Below, piece by piece: positions 9,192 to 20,555 of a stretch of 64,000 bases of DNA. Source of the stretch: Shewanella ulleungensis. Lineage in GTDB: Bacteria > Pseudomonadota > Gammaproteobacteria > Enterobacterales > Shewanellaceae. Below the pieces are notes generated by a model that had not been told where the DNA came from, did no database searches, and was given only the letters and a program-made list of their open reading frames with translations. The stretch spans positions 372,001 through 436,000 of the forward strand of contig NZ_BMQW01000003.1 of the NCBI RefSeq assembly GCF_014648315.1. Reading direction: 5' to 3'. Both the position numbers and the translations under genes were made by a program. Each line of letters begins with the position of its first letter. The first letter of the stretch is position 1.

Positions 9192-9789
9192 GAATGACTC
9201 TACTTAAATAAAAGATGAAAAGGTGATTTAATCTAAATCGATTAATTATACACGTAAATCAACACTAAGTTGTGTCAATTACTTATCAGTGAAACGTTTT
9301 TTTAGTTGGCAAGATTATTGAACTCTTTCAATAGAAAAAAATGTCCCTTTTTATAGTAATTAATGGGTAATTTACTTGCATTACACTGCATTGCGGGTTT
9401 TAATTGCGCCGATTTTATCAAGGCGAGTGTCGGTACTATTTCTGTGTATGAAAGTGATCTATCCATTGATTATTTCAGTAAAACATTGGCAATGGACAAA
9501 CCAAGAGGTTCGCCTTCAATATTTGCAAGCCATGCTGATGTAAGACTAATATGTATTTACAAAAAGCTTAAGCGCAGTCAAGACGACGAGTTGAATTGAC
9601 CATTAAAGGTCATCTCATTTGACGCTTAAACTGTGGATTGCAACAAAAGCGTGTTGTAACGGCTGGCCAATAAGCTAAACCGTGAAATATAACAACTTTA
9701 CTTGAGACAACGTCAAGTCGTTGTCGGATTTTTAACAAGCAGCAGATCGATGTTTGTTGCTTACTTTGATACAAATACGGAAAATAATT
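9192..9789. other. Intergenic interval between cvfB and speA
   Basis: 598 bases containing the divergent promoters. A 78-codon open frame (9363-9599, plus) is present but has no ribosome-binding site and resembles nothing I know, so it is not called. The last 110 bases are probably the speA leader, which carries a hairpin listed separately. Confidence 0.55.
9706..9734 (+). promoter_or_regulatory. Hairpin in the speA leader, terminator-like
   Basis: GACAACG-tcaagt-CGTTGTC is a perfect 7-bp stem at 9706-9725 followed by ggattttt. It resembles a weak intrinsic terminator 60-80 bases before the speA start and could act as an attenuator. No leader peptide or known riboswitch fold is apparent, so regulation is only a suggestion. 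Confidence 0.4.
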
Positions 9790-11700
9790 ATGTCTGATTG
9801 GTCTATCGAAGATGCTCGTGCGGGTTATAATGTGACTCACTGGAGCCAAGGTTTTTACGGTATTCGTGAAGATGGCGAAGTGACCGTGTCACCTGATCCA
9901 CAAAATCCTGATCATAAAGTTGGCTTAAATGAATTAGCCAAAGATATGGTCAAAGCGGGCGTTTCGTTACCGGTACTTGTTCGTTTCCCACAGATTTTGC
10001 ACCACAGAGTAGAGAGCTTATGTGAAGCATTTAATGATGCTATTACTAAGTACGACTATCAAAATGATTATTTGTTAGTTTACCCAATTAAAGTGAACCA
10101 ACAACAAACTGTCGTTGAAGAAATTCTTGCTAGCCAAAAATCGAAAGAAGTACCACAGCTAGGCCTTGAAGCTGGCAGTAAACCAGAGTTAATGGCTGTA
10201 TTGGCTATGGCACAAAAAGCCAGTTCTGTGATCGTGTGTAACGGCTACAAAGACAAAGAATATATTCGCTTAGCGTTAATTGGTGAAAAGCTGGGCCATA
10301 AAGTTTACATCGTGCTTGAAAAGATGTCAGAACTTAAAATGGTATTAGCAGAAGCCGAAATGCTAGGGGTTACACCACGCTTAGGCCTTCGCGTTCGTTT
10401 AGCGTTCCAAGGCAAAGGCAAGTGGCAAGCAAGTGGCGGAGAAAAATCTAAATTTGGTTTGTCTGCTGCGCAAGTATTGAAGGTCGTTGCCGAATTAAAA
10501 AATGCTAACATGCTTGATTCGCTACAACTATTGCATTTCCACTTAGGTTCGCAAATTGCCAATATTCGTGATATTCGCCAGGGTGTGGGTGAAGCTGGTC
10601 GTTTTTATTGCGAATTACGTCAGCTAGGTGCAAACATTAAGTGTTTTGATGTTGGTGGTGGTTTAGCGGTTGATTACGATGGTACTCGTAGCCAAAGCAA
10701 CAACTCAATGAACTACGGTTTAAGTGAGTATGCTAATAATATTGTTAATGTATTAACTGATTTATGTAATGAATACGAGCAACCAATGCCGCGTATTATT
10801 TCTGAGTCTGGTCGTCACTTGACTGCTCATCATGCTGTCCTAATTACCGATGTTATTGGTACTGAAGCATATATGCCAGAAGTGATTGAAGCGCCAGCAG
10901 AAGACGCTCCACAGTTATTACATAACATGTGGCAGTCTTGGGAAGACATTAGTGGCGGCAACGATCAACGTGCCATTATTGAGATCTACCACGATACCCA
11001 AAGCGATATTGCAGAAGCGCATTCATTATTCGCAGTTGGCCAATTTAGCTTAGCGCATCGTGCTTGGGCTGAACAAGCTCACCTACGCGTATGCCATGAA
11101 GTAAAAGGCTTATTAAGCAATAATAATCGTTATCACCGTCCAGTTATTGATGAATTAAATGAAAAGCTAGCCGACAAGTTCTTTGTTAACTTCTCTTTAT
11201 TCCAATCGTTACCAGATGCATGGGGTATCGACCAGGTATTCCCTGTGTTGCCATTATCTGGTTTAGATAAAGCGCCAGAACGTCGTGCTGTGATGTTGGA
11301 CATTACCTGTGACTCAGACGGTATTGTTGACCAATATGTTGACGGTCAAGGTATTGAAACCACATTGCCGGTACCTGCTTGGAGTGAAGAAAGTCCTTAC
11401 CTAATTGGTTTCTTTATGGTGGGTGCATACCAGGAAATCTTGGGCGACATGCATAACTTATTTGGTGACACTAACTCTGCTGTTGTGCGTCTTGACGAAC
11501 ATGGCGCTGCCAATATTGAATCAGTATTGCAAGGTGATACTGTTGCTGACGTATTGCGTTATGTTAACTTAGATGCTGAAGAGTTTATGCGCACTTTTGA
11601 AGAACTAGTGACTCAGCATATTGTTGAAGACGAAAGAGCGAGCATTTTAGAAGAGTTACAAGCTGGTCTAGATGGTTATACTTACCTAGAAGATTTCTAA
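9790..11700 (+). CDS. speA: Biosynthetic arginine decarboxylase
   Basis: PLP-dependent decarboxylation of arginine to agmatine, the first step of the agmatine route to putrescine. It is 636 aa from the chosen start; the family is about 630-660. The PLP lysine is in [10 protein letters not shown], and later TIM-barrel segments [16 protein letters not shown] and [13 protein letters not shown] are typical. The C-terminal beta domain carries LDITCDSDG, containing the conserved Cys-Asp pair. The frame could begin 12 codons earlier, but [18 protein letters not shown] at 9790 is the usual N-terminus. A terminator follows, then the S-adenosylmethionine decarboxylase gene; together they would supply both precursors of spermidine. 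Confidence 0.96.
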   Translation: MSDWSIEDARAGYNVTHWSQGFYGIREDGEVTVSPDPQNPDHKVGLNELAKDMVKAGVSLPVLVRFPQILHHRVESLCEAFNDAITKYDYQNDYLLVYPIKVNQQQTVVEEILASQKSKEVPQLGLEAGSKPELMAVLAMAQKASSVIVCNGYKDKEYIRLALIGEKLGHKVYIVLEKMSELKMVLAEAEMLGVTPRLGLRVRLAFQGKGKWQASGGEKSKFGLSAAQVLKVVAELKNANMLDSLQLLHFHLGSQIANIRDIRQGVGEAGRFYCELRQLGANIKCFDVGGGLAVDYDGTRSQSNNSMNYGLSEYANNIVNVLTDLCNEYEQPMPRIISESGRHLTAHHAVLITDVIGTEAYMPEVIEAPAEDAPQLLHNMWQSWEDISGGNDQRAIIEIYHDTQSDIAEAHSLFAVGQFSLAHRAWAEQAHLRVCHEVKGLLSNNNRYHRPVIDELNEKLADKFFVNFSLFQSLPDAWGIDQVFPVLPLSGLDKAPERRAVMLDITCDSDGIVDQYVDGQGIETTLPVPAWSEESPYLIGFFMVGAYQEILGDMHNLFGDTNSAVVRLDEHGAANIESVLQGDTVADVLRYVNLDAEEFMRTFEELVTQHIVEDERASILEELQAGLDGYTYLEDF

Positions 11701-11724
11701 TCTTTATCGTTTGTGATTGTTAAA

Positions 11725-11760
11725 GAGCCTTAGTTATGAATAATAGCTAAGGCTTTGTTT
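11725..11760 (+). terminator. Predicted terminator after speA
   Basis: AGCCTTAG and CTAAGGCT form an 8-bp stem with a 13-base AT-rich loop, followed by TTGTTT. Located between speA and the decarboxylase gene; it should at least reduce readthrough. Confidence 0.65.
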
Positions 11761-11804
11761 ATTATGCTGGGTTGACGTTATTTTTATGAGAGTTAAAAGT
11801 ATTG

Positions 11805-12734
11805 ATGTTTTTTGAAGGGTCAGAAAAAAAAGTTGAACTGATCACCGAGCCTACTCTAGGCTCGTTGCGATCGCTTGGGCGACCTTTTTGGACTGACATC
11901 GTTGCGTTAGCGAAAGCTGAAATTATTTCAGTAATCAGCAACGAACAATGTGATGCTTATTTATTGAGTGAATCGAGTCTATTTGTATGGGACAAGCGCC
12001 TCGTAATTATCACTTGCGGCCTGTCAACCTTGGTAGACAGCTTGATTGCTGTAATGGATCACATAGGTATCGTAAATGTGGCGTTTGTTAGTTATCAACG
12101 TAAAAATGAATATCTTGCCCATTTACAAGCATCTACCTTCACTGATGACATCAGCCTATTACGTCAACAAATACCTGGCAATGCGTGTCGAATTGGTCAT
12201 TTAGACAGCCATCACCATTTTATTTTTACTAGTGCCAAAGTGGCTCAGTTAGCCGCCACTGACACCACAAGCGAACTGTTGATGTATCACATTAGTGGAC
12301 AACTCGCGCAGTATTTAATTAGCGATAATCAATCTGAAGAAAAGATTTGTCAGTTACTACAACTTGATACATTGTTTGTTGGTTTTGACTATGACTGTCA
12401 TTTATTTTCACCCCTTGGCTTTTCTGTCAATGGCATCAAAGGCGACCGTTACTTTACGATTCATATTACTCCGCAAGAGCAGAGCTCTTATGTCAGTGTT
12501 GAAACTAACGTCGATGTTAATTCAGCCGTCAATCCCATCGCTGCGCAATTACTGGCTTTACTCAAACCCATCAGTTGGGATGCCATCGGATTTAATACAC
12601 CAATAATTGCGTCTGCGAAGCCTAAAAATATATGTTTAGCGCATTGCGCATACCCCATTGAGCAAGATTACCAAGTACATTTTGGCCACTTTCAACAACT
12701 CGGTTCTGAAGTGCTTAGCCCTGAATTTATGTAA
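11805..12734 (+). CDS. S-adenosylmethionine decarboxylase, eukaryotic (class 2) type
   Basis: Pyruvoyl enzyme that decarboxylates S-adenosylmethionine to supply aminopropyl groups for spermidine. At 309 aa it is far longer than bacterial SpeD and has the landmarks of the eukaryotic enzyme: FFEGSEK at the N-terminus (the glutamates equivalent to human Glu8 and Glu11), LSESSLFV with the autocleavage bond Glu56-Ser57, ITCG with the proton-donor Cys71, and FSVNGIKGD...TIHITPQ with Ser207 and His220, the pair needed for processing. All key residues are present, so an active self-processing enzyme is expected. The frame opens with an upstream TTG, but the ATG at 11805 is preferred. It lies 104 bases after speA. 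No spermidine synthase gene is in the window. Confidence 0.92.
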   Translation: MFFEGSEKKVELITEPTLGSLRSLGRPFWTDIVALAKAEIISVISNEQCDAYLLSESSLFVWDKRLVIITCGLSTLVDSLIAVMDHIGIVNVAFVSYQRKNEYLAHLQASTFTDDISLLRQQIPGNACRIGHLDSHHHFIFTSAKVAQLAATDTTSELLMYHISGQLAQYLISDNQSEEKICQLLQLDTLFVGFDYDCHLFSPLGFSVNGIKGDRYFTIHITPQEQSSYVSVETNVDVNSAVNPIAAQLLALLKPISWDAIGFNTPIIASAKPKNICLAHCAYPIEQDYQVHFGHFQQLGSEVLSPEFM

Positions 12735-12829
12735 CTAGACAGTATTGATGTTATGCCTTTACATGTTACATCTTTTGATAACAGACAAAGGCTTAACTAA
12801 AAAGTCGTTGATATTGCCTATTTAAATGA

Positions 12830-12859
12830 AAAAGCCAACGTTTAGGCGTTGGCTTTTTT
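12830..12859 (+). terminator. Terminator after the decarboxylase gene
   Basis: AAGCCAACG-tttagg-CGTTGGCTT, a perfect 9-bp stem followed by TTTT. It separates the polyamine genes from pdxH. The minus-strand reading also ends in T, but no minus gene approaches. Confidence 0.85.
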
Positions 12860-12909
12860 GTGTCTGCTCAGCGTAAAATAGAACCAGCAAGCATAATCAA
12901 GGAAGCACA

Positions 12910-13548
12910 ATGAGTGATTTAAGTGATATTCGCCGAGAGTACACCCAAGGTGGCTTAAGACGTGGTGATTTACCTGTTAATCCAATGGATTTATTCGAAA
13001 AGTGGATGCAGCAAGCCAAAGATGCTCAATTAACCGATCCCACCGCAATGTGTGTCGCCACAGTCGATGAAACGGGTCAACCATTTCAACGAATTGTGTT
13101 GCTAAAACGTTTTGATGATAATGGCTTTGTGTTTTTTACTAATCTTGAAAGCCGTAAAGCAAAACAAATTGGAATAAATAGTAAAATCAGTTTGTTATTT
13201 CCATGGCATCCATTAGAACGCCAAGTCGCCGTTATTGGTGAGGCCGAGCCATTATCAATGTTAGATGTGGCGAAGTATTTTATGAGCCGGCCAAAAGATA
13301 GTCAGATTGCTGCATGGGTTTCAAAGCAGTCGAGTAAAATATCTGCCAGGCAAGCTTTAGAGGGCAAATTTGCTGAAATGAAAGCCAAATATGCTCAAGG
13401 TGAAGTGCCATTACCTAAATTTTGGGGGGGATATTTAGTCCGGCCTAGTAGTATCGAATTTTGGCAAGGTGGCGAACATCGCCTGCACGACCGATTTATA
13501 TACAGCAAGGCTGATAACGATTGGCAAATAGATCGTTTGGCACCTTAA
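12910..13548 (+). CDS. pdxH: Pyridoxamine 5'-phosphate oxidase
   Basis: FMN-dependent oxidation of pyridoxine or pyridoxamine 5'-phosphate to pyridoxal 5'-phosphate, the last step of PLP synthesis and salvage. 212 aa, typical. Recognisable blocks: [23 protein letters not shown] at the N-terminus, [21 protein letters not shown] (FMN-binding), [16 protein letters not shown], and the C-terminal substrate segment [14 protein letters not shown] followed by a conserved W-x(n)-RL-x-P tail. AGGAAGCACA before the ATG is a good ribosome-binding site. A shared transcript with the next gene is likely (29-base gap). Confidence 0.96.
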   Translation: MSDLSDIRREYTQGGLRRGDLPVNPMDLFEKWMQQAKDAQLTDPTAMCVATVDETGQPFQRIVLLKRFDDNGFVFFTNLESRKAKQIGINSKISLLFPWHPLERQVAVIGEAEPLSMLDVAKYFMSRPKDSQIAAWVSKQSSKISARQALEGKFAEMKAKYAQGEVPLPKFWGGYLVRPSSIEFWQGGEHRLHDRFIYSKADNDWQIDRLAP

Positions 13549-13577
13549 TCTGTGTTAATAAATAGGAGCATTATCGC

Positions 13578-14033
13578 TTGATAAGCAATAAAATTTGGGT
13601 TGACGCTGATGCGTGTCCAAATCCCGTAAAAGACATGTTATTTAGAGCCTCAGAGCGTAAATCTATCCAGTTGGTGTTAGTGGCAAACCAATTGATTAAA
13701 GTGCCTATTTCACCGCTCATTAGCATGATTAGAGTGAGCTCTGGATATGATGAGGCTGATAATTATATTGTTGAGCAAGTTAAGACGGGTGATTTAGTTA
13801 TTACTGCCGACATTCCGTTGGCTGCCGATGCGATAGAAAAGGGGGCGTTGGTGTTAAATCCTCGTGGTACTGTTTACACCACTGAGAACATCAAGCAAAC
13901 CTTAACCATGCGTGATTTTATGGAAGAAATGCGTAGTAGCGGGATACACACCGGTGGGCCAAACAGTTTTTCTCAAGCTGATAAGCACGCTTTTGCACAG
14001 GCATTAGACAAATGGTTAGCTAAAGTAAAATAA
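13578..14033 (+). CDS. YaiI/YqxD family protein (UPF0178)
   Basis: 151 aa. The family signature is clear: [20 protein letters not shown] at the N-terminus, [27 protein letters not shown] in the middle (residues about 73-100) and [18 protein letters not shown] near the C-terminus. The fold is PIN/NYN-nuclease-like with conserved aspartates, but function is not established. The start is a TTG at 13578, supported by AGGAG nine bases upstream; no ATG lies near the conserved N-terminus. Follows pdxH on the same strand. Confidence 0.9.
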   Translation: MISNKIWVDADACPNPVKDMLFRASERKSIQLVLVANQLIKVPISPLISMIRVSSGYDEADNYIVEQVKTGDLVITADIPLAADAIEKGALVLNPRGTVYTTENIKQTLTMRDFMEEMRSSGIHTGGPNSFSQADKHAFAQALDKWLAKVK

Positions 14034-14120
14034 TAGCTAACGTCGAATTGATTAAACCGTCATCTATACTTATTTTTTATAATGGCATAACGCGTTATTG
14101 TTAACTAAAAGGACGACATA

Positions 14121-14696
14121 ATGAAAATCGCATTACCTTTGTTCGCTGCTGGGTTATTAAGTTTTCAAGCCATGGCAGGTGATTGGCAAGTCAATCAAGA
14201 TCATTCTCGCGTCAGTTTTATATCGGTTAAGAACAACGATATTGCTGAAGTTCATCACTTTAAACATGTAGCCGGCTCACTCACTGATGCGGGGGCTTTT
14301 GCTCTAAGCATTGATTTGAACTCGGTTGATACCGGTATCCAAATTCGTGACGAACGCATGCAAACTATTTTATTTGAGGTGGCACAATTTCCTCAGTTAA
14401 AAGTGGATGCTGTTATTAACCCTAAATTACTCATGGGGATGAAGGTCGGTGACACATTAACTACGCAAATAAATGCGACAGTTGAAATGCATGGCAAGAC
14501 ACAGAAGAAAAGTATTGATGTATTAGTGGCGAAATTGTCAGACAACAAAATGCTAGTGAGTAGTTTTGCCCCAATGATTATCCAGGCCGATGAGTTTAAT
14601 TTTGTTACAGGTGTCGAAAAACTGAGAGAAATCGCAGGTTTACCCAGTATCAGTTTAGCTGTGCCGGTGTCATTTGTGCTAACCTTAGCCCAATAG
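14121..14696 (+). CDS. YceI family periplasmic protein
   Basis: 191 aa with an N-terminal signal peptide (hydrophobic residues 4-17, likely cleavage after AMA near residue 19) and a YceI lipocalin-like barrel: GDWQVNQDHSRVSFISVKN at the mature start. Members bind polyisoprenoid or other lipophilic molecules in the periplasm; ligand here is unknown. Compared with typical YceI the internal HF..VxGxL region is kept (HHFKHVAGSLTDAG). AAAGGACGACATA precedes the ATG. The next gene begins 81 bases later. Confidence 0.88.
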   Translation: MKIALPLFAAGLLSFQAMAGDWQVNQDHSRVSFISVKNNDIAEVHHFKHVAGSLTDAGAFALSIDLNSVDTGIQIRDERMQTILFEVAQFPQLKVDAVINPKLLMGMKVGDTLTTQINATVEMHGKTQKKSIDVLVAKLSDNKMLVSSFAPMIIQADEFNFVTGVEKLREIAGLPSISLAVPVSFVLTLAQ

Positions 14697-14777
14697 CATT
14701 TATCAATTTGATAATGGCTTTTATCGTTTGGATTTAAGCCATGTTCATTTAATAGCAGTGAATAAAGGTGAAATAAC

Positions 14778-15128
14778 ATGGTTACCGATAAAGACGGATA
14801 TATGCATTTAATTCAGTATTTAACTGAACATTTAGGCTTGTTTGAAGGGCCTGAAAATAATGCGGCCGCAACGGAGACCGTTATGGAACTGTTTGAAGAA
14901 CAGTTATCTGCGCAAATTATTATGGTATGTGGCCAAAATCCGCAATTATCATTCGCGCAGCGTAATATGGTGATCCGTGAAATTGATGCGATAGTTTATG
15001 ATTTAGAAGAGATTTTAGCCTCGGTCGCTAATCAACAAGCTACAGCAGAACAAAGTATTTTTATTACTGAGTTTTCTGGTTTAATTAAAAACTTATTTGA
15101 TCAAGAGATTGATCATTTATTGCGTTAA
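14778..15128 (+). CDS. Small conserved hypothetical (possibly DUF3802)
   Basis: 116 aa, acidic, largely helical, with no signal or membrane segment. From memory it resembles a Shewanella-restricted DUF (DUF3802), which I cannot verify here. The ATG follows AAAGGTGAAATAAC, a good ribosome-binding site, and the codon pattern looks coding throughout. It lies between the YceI gene and a secreted peptidase-like protein on the same strand. No function is suggested by motifs. Confidence 0.8.
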   Translation: MVTDKDGYMHLIQYLTEHLGLFEGPENNAAATETVMELFEEQLSAQIIMVCGQNPQLSFAQRNMVIREIDAIVYDLEEILASVANQQATAEQSIFITEFSGLIKNLFDQEIDHLLR

Positions 15129-15177
15129 GCGCATTGCATTTATCGCGTGAAAGAATTTGTGGATGTGTGGAATAGAC

Positions 15178-16071
15178 ATGTTTAGAAAAATTGTAATTGT
15201 TGCAGCATTGAGTTTTTTATCATTACCCGTTTTTGCCAATAGTAAAACGATAATCCGTCAAGTTGAAGAGATGACCGTCTCACAATCTGACTTAATTTAT
15301 CAAGCTCGGATTGACACAGGTGCTGTGAATACTTCATTGCATGCTGTGGATCTCGAGATTATCGGCGGCTCTGCTGAAACAATGAAAGGCAATATTGGTA
15401 AAATGGTTGAGTTTACAACTGAAAATGAACTAGGTGATCAACAGCGACTTCAAGCTGAAATTGTTAAAGTTTCAACGGTCAAAAATGCCTTAGGAACTGA
15501 AAGTCGATATACCGTTAAGTTAGAAGTTGGCTTTCCCGATAGTTTACAGCCACTTTATGTTAATTTGCGCGATCGCAGTCATATGAATTATAAGCTATTG
15601 ATAGGCCGTAATTTTTTAAAGCAAAAATATCTCGTTGATGTAGCATCTAAAAAAATAATTGGTCCAGTAGCTAAACTCAACATTAAGCAAATCGGTTTAG
15701 TTTATACCACTCGTATTGATACTGGGGCCGGACAAAACTCTTTACATGCCGTAAACATCAAGGTTGAAAATGAAGATACGGATGTGATGGAGAATAACAT
15801 CGGTAAGATGGTCCGTTTTGATACCGAAAACGAAAATGGTGAAACTGTTAGTTTTACCACACGAATTAGAGGGGCTACCTTAATTCGAAATGCTCAAGGT
15901 TCTGAAATTAGATATACGGTCAGGTTAAGCATAGGCGAGCCAACAAACGAGTATCAGGTGGATGTTAACTTAACAGACCGAAGTCAAATGGGTTATAAAT
16001 TACTTATAGGTCGAAATTGGTTACAAGGTCATTATGTAGTTGATATGTCGCTACCGCAAAAACCGATTTAA
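15178..16071 (+). CDS. Secreted tandem retropepsin-like protein (RimB/DUF785 family)
   Basis: 297 aa from the ATG at 15178. A signal peptide covers residues 1-20 (VIVAALSFLSLPVFA, cleavage after Ala20). Two copies of one domain follow, about 135 residues apart: RIDTGAVNTSLHA (Asp46) and RIDTGAGQNSLHA (Asp181), each followed by GNIGK or NNIGK, RYTV, a DRS segment and LIGRN(F/W)L. This is the fold labelled putative ATP-dependent zinc protease (DUF785), which is retropepsin-like, with DTGA as the probable aspartic active site. Having both motifs in one chain could give an intramolecular pseudo-dimer. An upstream TTG would add 7 residues but would break the signal peptide pattern. Substrate unknown. 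A terminator follows. Confidence 0.82.
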   Translation: MFRKIVIVAALSFLSLPVFANSKTIIRQVEEMTVSQSDLIYQARIDTGAVNTSLHAVDLEIIGGSAETMKGNIGKMVEFTTENELGDQQRLQAEIVKVSTVKNALGTESRYTVKLEVGFPDSLQPLYVNLRDRSHMNYKLLIGRNFLKQKYLVDVASKKIIGPVAKLNIKQIGLVYTTRIDTGAGQNSLHAVNIKVENEDTDVMENNIGKMVRFDTENENGETVSFTTRIRGATLIRNAQGSEIRYTVRLSIGEPTNEYQVDVNLTDRSQMGYKLLIGRNWLQGHYVVDMSLPQKPI

Positions 16072-16085
16072 TGACCCGTGCTATA

Positions 16086-16118
16086 AAAAAATACCGCTCA
16101 TATTAAGCGGTATCTTTT
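16086..16118 (+). terminator. Rho-independent terminator after the retropepsin-like gene
   Basis: ATACCGCT and AGCGGTAT form an 8-bp stem with a 7-base loop, followed by CTTTTT. It lies 20 bases after the stop codon. Confidence 0.85.
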
Positions 16119-17680
<1,562 letters not shown>

Positions 17681-17694
17681 CGGAGCAATATTAG

Positions 17695-20082
17695 ATGAAA
17701 TTCAGTGAATCTTGGCTTCGTGAGTGGGTTAACCCATCGGTAAGTCGTGACGCATTATCACACCAAATTACTATGGCCGGTCTTGAAGTTGACGGCGTTG
17801 ATCCTGTCGCGGCAGATTTTAGCGGCGTGATTGTTGGTGAAGTAGTTGAATGTGGTCAGCATCCAGATGCTGACAAACTCCGTGTTACTAAAATCAATGT
17901 GGGTGGCGACGAGCTTATTGATATCGTATGTGGCGCACCTAATTGCCGTTTAGGCTTAAAAGTCGCTGTGGCGATGGTCGGTGCTGTATTGCCAGGCGAT
18001 TTTAAAATTAAAAAAGCTAAATTACGCGGTCAGCCATCAATGGGCATGTTGTGCTCATACGGTGAACTTGGTATCGACATCGAAAGCGATGGCATTATCG
18101 AGTTACCACAAGAAGCGCCTTTAGGTGTAAATGTGCGTGAATACTTGCAATTAGACGACGCCATTATTGATGTTGATTTAACCGCCAATCGTGCTGATTG
18201 TTTAGGTATGGCCGGTCTTGCACGCGAAGTCGGTGTATTAAATCGCCAAGCCGTGACAGAACCTAAATGGGAAGCTGTGAACGCAACTATTGATGCACCA
18301 TATACTATCAATGTCGTTGCGCCAGATTTGTGTCCACGTTATTTAGGTCGTGTGGTTAAAAATATCAATGTTAAAGCTGCAACACCATTGTGGATGCAAG
18401 AAAAACTACGTCGTAGCGGTATTCGCTCAATCGACCCGATTGTCGATATTACTAATTATGTGTTGATTGAATTTGGTCAACCAATGCACGCGTTTGATTT
18501 AAACGCTTTAAGCGGCGGTATTACCGTTCGTTTAGCTGACGGCGTAGAAAAGTTAACCTTGCTTGACGGTAACGAAATAACCATACCAAACGACACTTTA
18601 GTGATTGCCGACGATAAACAAGCCGTTGCACTTGCTGGAGTATTTGGTGGCGAAAGTACTGGTGTAAATGAAAACACTCAAGACATATTGTTAGAATGCG
18701 CATTCTTTGCACCACTAGCCATAATGGGTAAATCGCGTCGTTTAGGCTTACACACAGACGCGTCACATCGTTTTGAGCGTGGTGTTGACCCAGAACTTCA
18801 ACATAAGGTGATGGATCGTGCTACACGCCTTGTATTGGATATTTGCGGTGGAGACGCTGGTCAAGTGATTGAAGCGGTATCTGCTGAGCATTTACCAAAA
18901 GCGGCAACTATTACGTTACGCCGCAGTAAGTTAGACAAAACTTTAGGTCATTTTATTCCTGATACTGACGTTGTGGAAATTTTAGAGCGTTTAGGCTTTA
19001 ACGTTGAGACAACCAATAGCTCATGGCTCGTGACTACCGCTACGTATCGCTTTGATATGGCTATTGAAGAAGATTTAATCGAAGAAGTGGCGCGTATTTA
19101 CGGTTACAACAATATTCCGAACACCGCGCCACAAGCTGCGTTAACAATGCCAGATCACAAAGAAGCTGATATTTCGCTTAAGCGTGTTCGTAGCATTTTT
19201 GTCGCCAGAGGCTTCCAAGAAGCGGTTACGTATAGCTTTGTTGATCCTAAGATGCAAAATTTAGTGCATCCTGGTGAAGAAGCGATGGTGTTGCCAAATC
19301 CGATTTCAATTGAAATGTCGGCCATGCGCTTATCAATGTTTACCGGTTTATTGACTGCTGTGGGTTACAACCAGAGTCGTCAGCAAAACAGAGTACGATT
19401 ATTTGAAACCGGTTTACGCTTTGTTCCTGATGCACAAGCAGATTCTGGCGTTCGCCAGCAAGCCATGCTGGGCGCGGTTATTTCAGGTGTGCAAAACGAA
19501 GAACATTGGTCAATGGAATCGAAAACTGTCGACTTCTTTGATTTAAAAGGTGATTTAGAAGCAATTCTCGGCTTGACAGTTGCTGCTTCTGAATTTAGTT
19601 TTAAAGGGGCAACACATCCTGCGCTGCATCCAGGTCAATGTGCTGAAATATTAAGAAATAATCGAGTCATTGGTTACATTGGCGCTATCCATCCTAGTTT
19701 GGAAAAGCCGTTTGGACTCAATGGCAAAACAATTGTTTTTGAGTTAGAACTGGATGCATTATTGCACGCCCGTTTGCCGCTAGCCCAAGCTGTATCTAAG
19801 TTTCCTGCTAACCGTCGCGATATAGCGCTAGTAGTAGATGAAGCTGTTTCTGCAACTGATGTTATGAATTTGATAAGAAAAGTTGGCGAAAATCAGTTGG
19901 TTGGCTTAAACTTGTTCGATGTATACCAAGGTAAAGGTGTTGAGCCTGGCAAAAAGAGCCTCGCTATCGCACTTACATTACAAGACACTACTCGTACGCT
20001 TGAAGAAAAAGATATTACCGAAACTATTGATTCAGTATTATCCGCTCTTAAGACCGAGTTCAACGCATCGTTGAGGGATTAA
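17695..20082 (+). CDS. pheT: Phenylalanyl-tRNA synthetase beta subunit
   Basis: 795 aa, full length. Domains in order: N-terminal class II-like start ([14 protein letters not shown]), the OB-fold tRNA-binding domain near residues 40-150 ([27 protein letters not shown]), the B3/B4 editing domain in the 210-380 region, the B5 DNA-binding-like domain near 400-475, a catalytic-core-like domain ([13 protein letters not shown] onward), and the C-terminal anticodon-binding FDX-ACB domain ([16 protein letters not shown], about 702 onward). ATAACGGAGCAATATTAG precedes the ATG. Operon with pheS and ihfA. Confidence 0.97.
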   Translation: MKFSESWLREWVNPSVSRDALSHQITMAGLEVDGVDPVAADFSGVIVGEVVECGQHPDADKLRVTKINVGGDELIDIVCGAPNCRLGLKVAVAMVGAVLPGDFKIKKAKLRGQPSMGMLCSYGELGIDIESDGIIELPQEAPLGVNVREYLQLDDAIIDVDLTANRADCLGMAGLAREVGVLNRQAVTEPKWEAVNATIDAPYTINVVAPDLCPRYLGRVVKNINVKAATPLWMQEKLRRSGIRSIDPIVDITNYVLIEFGQPMHAFDLNALSGGITVRLADGVEKLTLLDGNEITIPNDTLVIADDKQAVALAGVFGGESTGVNENTQDILLECAFFAPLAIMGKSRRLGLHTDASHRFERGVDPELQHKVMDRATRLVLDICGGDAGQVIEAVSAEHLPKAATITLRRSKLDKTLGHFIPDTDVVEILERLGFNVETTNSSWLVTTATYRFDMAIEEDLIEEVARIYGYNNIPNTAPQAALTMPDHKEADISLKRVRSIFVARGFQEAVTYSFVDPKMQNLVHPGEEAMVLPNPISIEMSAMRLSMFTGLLTAVGYNQSRQQNRVRLFETGLRFVPDAQADSGVRQQAMLGAVISGVQNEEHWSMESKTVDFFDLKGDLEAILGLTVAASEFSFKGATHPALHPGQCAEILRNNRVIGYIGAIHPSLEKPFGLNGKTIVFELELDALLHARLPLAQAVSKFPANRRDIALVVDEAVSATDVMNLIRKVGENQLVGLNLFDVYQGKGVEPGKKSLAIALTLQDTTRTLEEKDITETIDSVLSALKTEFNASLRD

Positions 20083-20085
20083 AGT

Positions 20086-20385
20086 ATGGCACTTACCAAA
20101 GCCGAAATGGCAGAACATCTTTTTGAAACGTTAGGCATTAACAAACGTGTCGCTAAAGAGATGGTTGAGTCTTTTTTTGAAGAAATTCGTGAAGCACTCG
20201 AAAGTGGTGAGCAGGTCAAGCTATCTGGCTTTGGCAACTTTGACCTTAGGGACAAGAATCAAAGACCGGGAAGGAACCCGAAAACTGGTGAAGATATTCC
20301 AATTTCTGCACGTCGTGTTGTAACTTTCCGTCCTGGACAGAAGTTAAAATCACGCGTTGAAGCGGCAAATTCGGGTAAAAAATAA
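20086..20385 (+). CDS. ihfA: Integration host factor subunit alpha
   Basis: 99-aa HU/IHF fold DNA-bending protein, one half of the IHF heterodimer. [54 protein letters not shown] (beta arm with the intercalating Pro in RPGRNP) and [17 protein letters not shown] are diagnostic, and the RDKNQRPGR arm is that of the alpha subunit. It begins 3 bases after pheT, the same arrangement as in E. coli, so it is expressed with pheST. Confidence 0.97.
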   Translation: MALTKAEMAEHLFETLGINKRVAKEMVESFFEEIREALESGEQVKLSGFGNFDLRDKNQRPGRNPKTGEDIPISARRVVTFRPGQKLKSRVEAANSGKK

Positions 20386-20430
20386 ATCACTAGTTAATAC
20401 GCCAAATCCATAAATTGGATCTGTATTACT

Positions 20431-20463
20431 AAGAGCCACTCTTTATTGAGTGGCTCTTTTGTT
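20431..20463 (+). terminator. Rho-independent terminator of pheST-ihfA
   Basis: AAGAGCCACTC and GAGTGGCTCTT form an 11-bp stem with a short loop, followed by TTGTTTTT. Strong terminator 45 bases after ihfA. Confidence 0.9.
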
Positions 20464-20485
20464 TTTGAGTTTGCCAAAGGATTGG

Positions 20486-20491
20486 TATAAT
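20486..20491 (+). promoter_or_regulatory. Consensus -10 element before the lipid A acyltransferase gene
   Basis: A perfect TATAAT with a weak TTTTTG about 18 bases upstream. It lies right after the ihfA terminator and 65 bases before the proposed TTG start, so an independent promoter is likely. The -35 is poor. Confidence 0.5.
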
Positions 20492-20555
20492 AACTTTTTA
20501 CCGAACGTTAACATTGAGCGTTAATTTTTTGTGCCCGTTTATTTGGAGTGTTCTT

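Noticed and set aside
9363..9599. 78-codon open frame upstream of speA
   Set aside because: No ribosome-binding site, unrecognised and coding-poor sequence, in a divergent promoter region.
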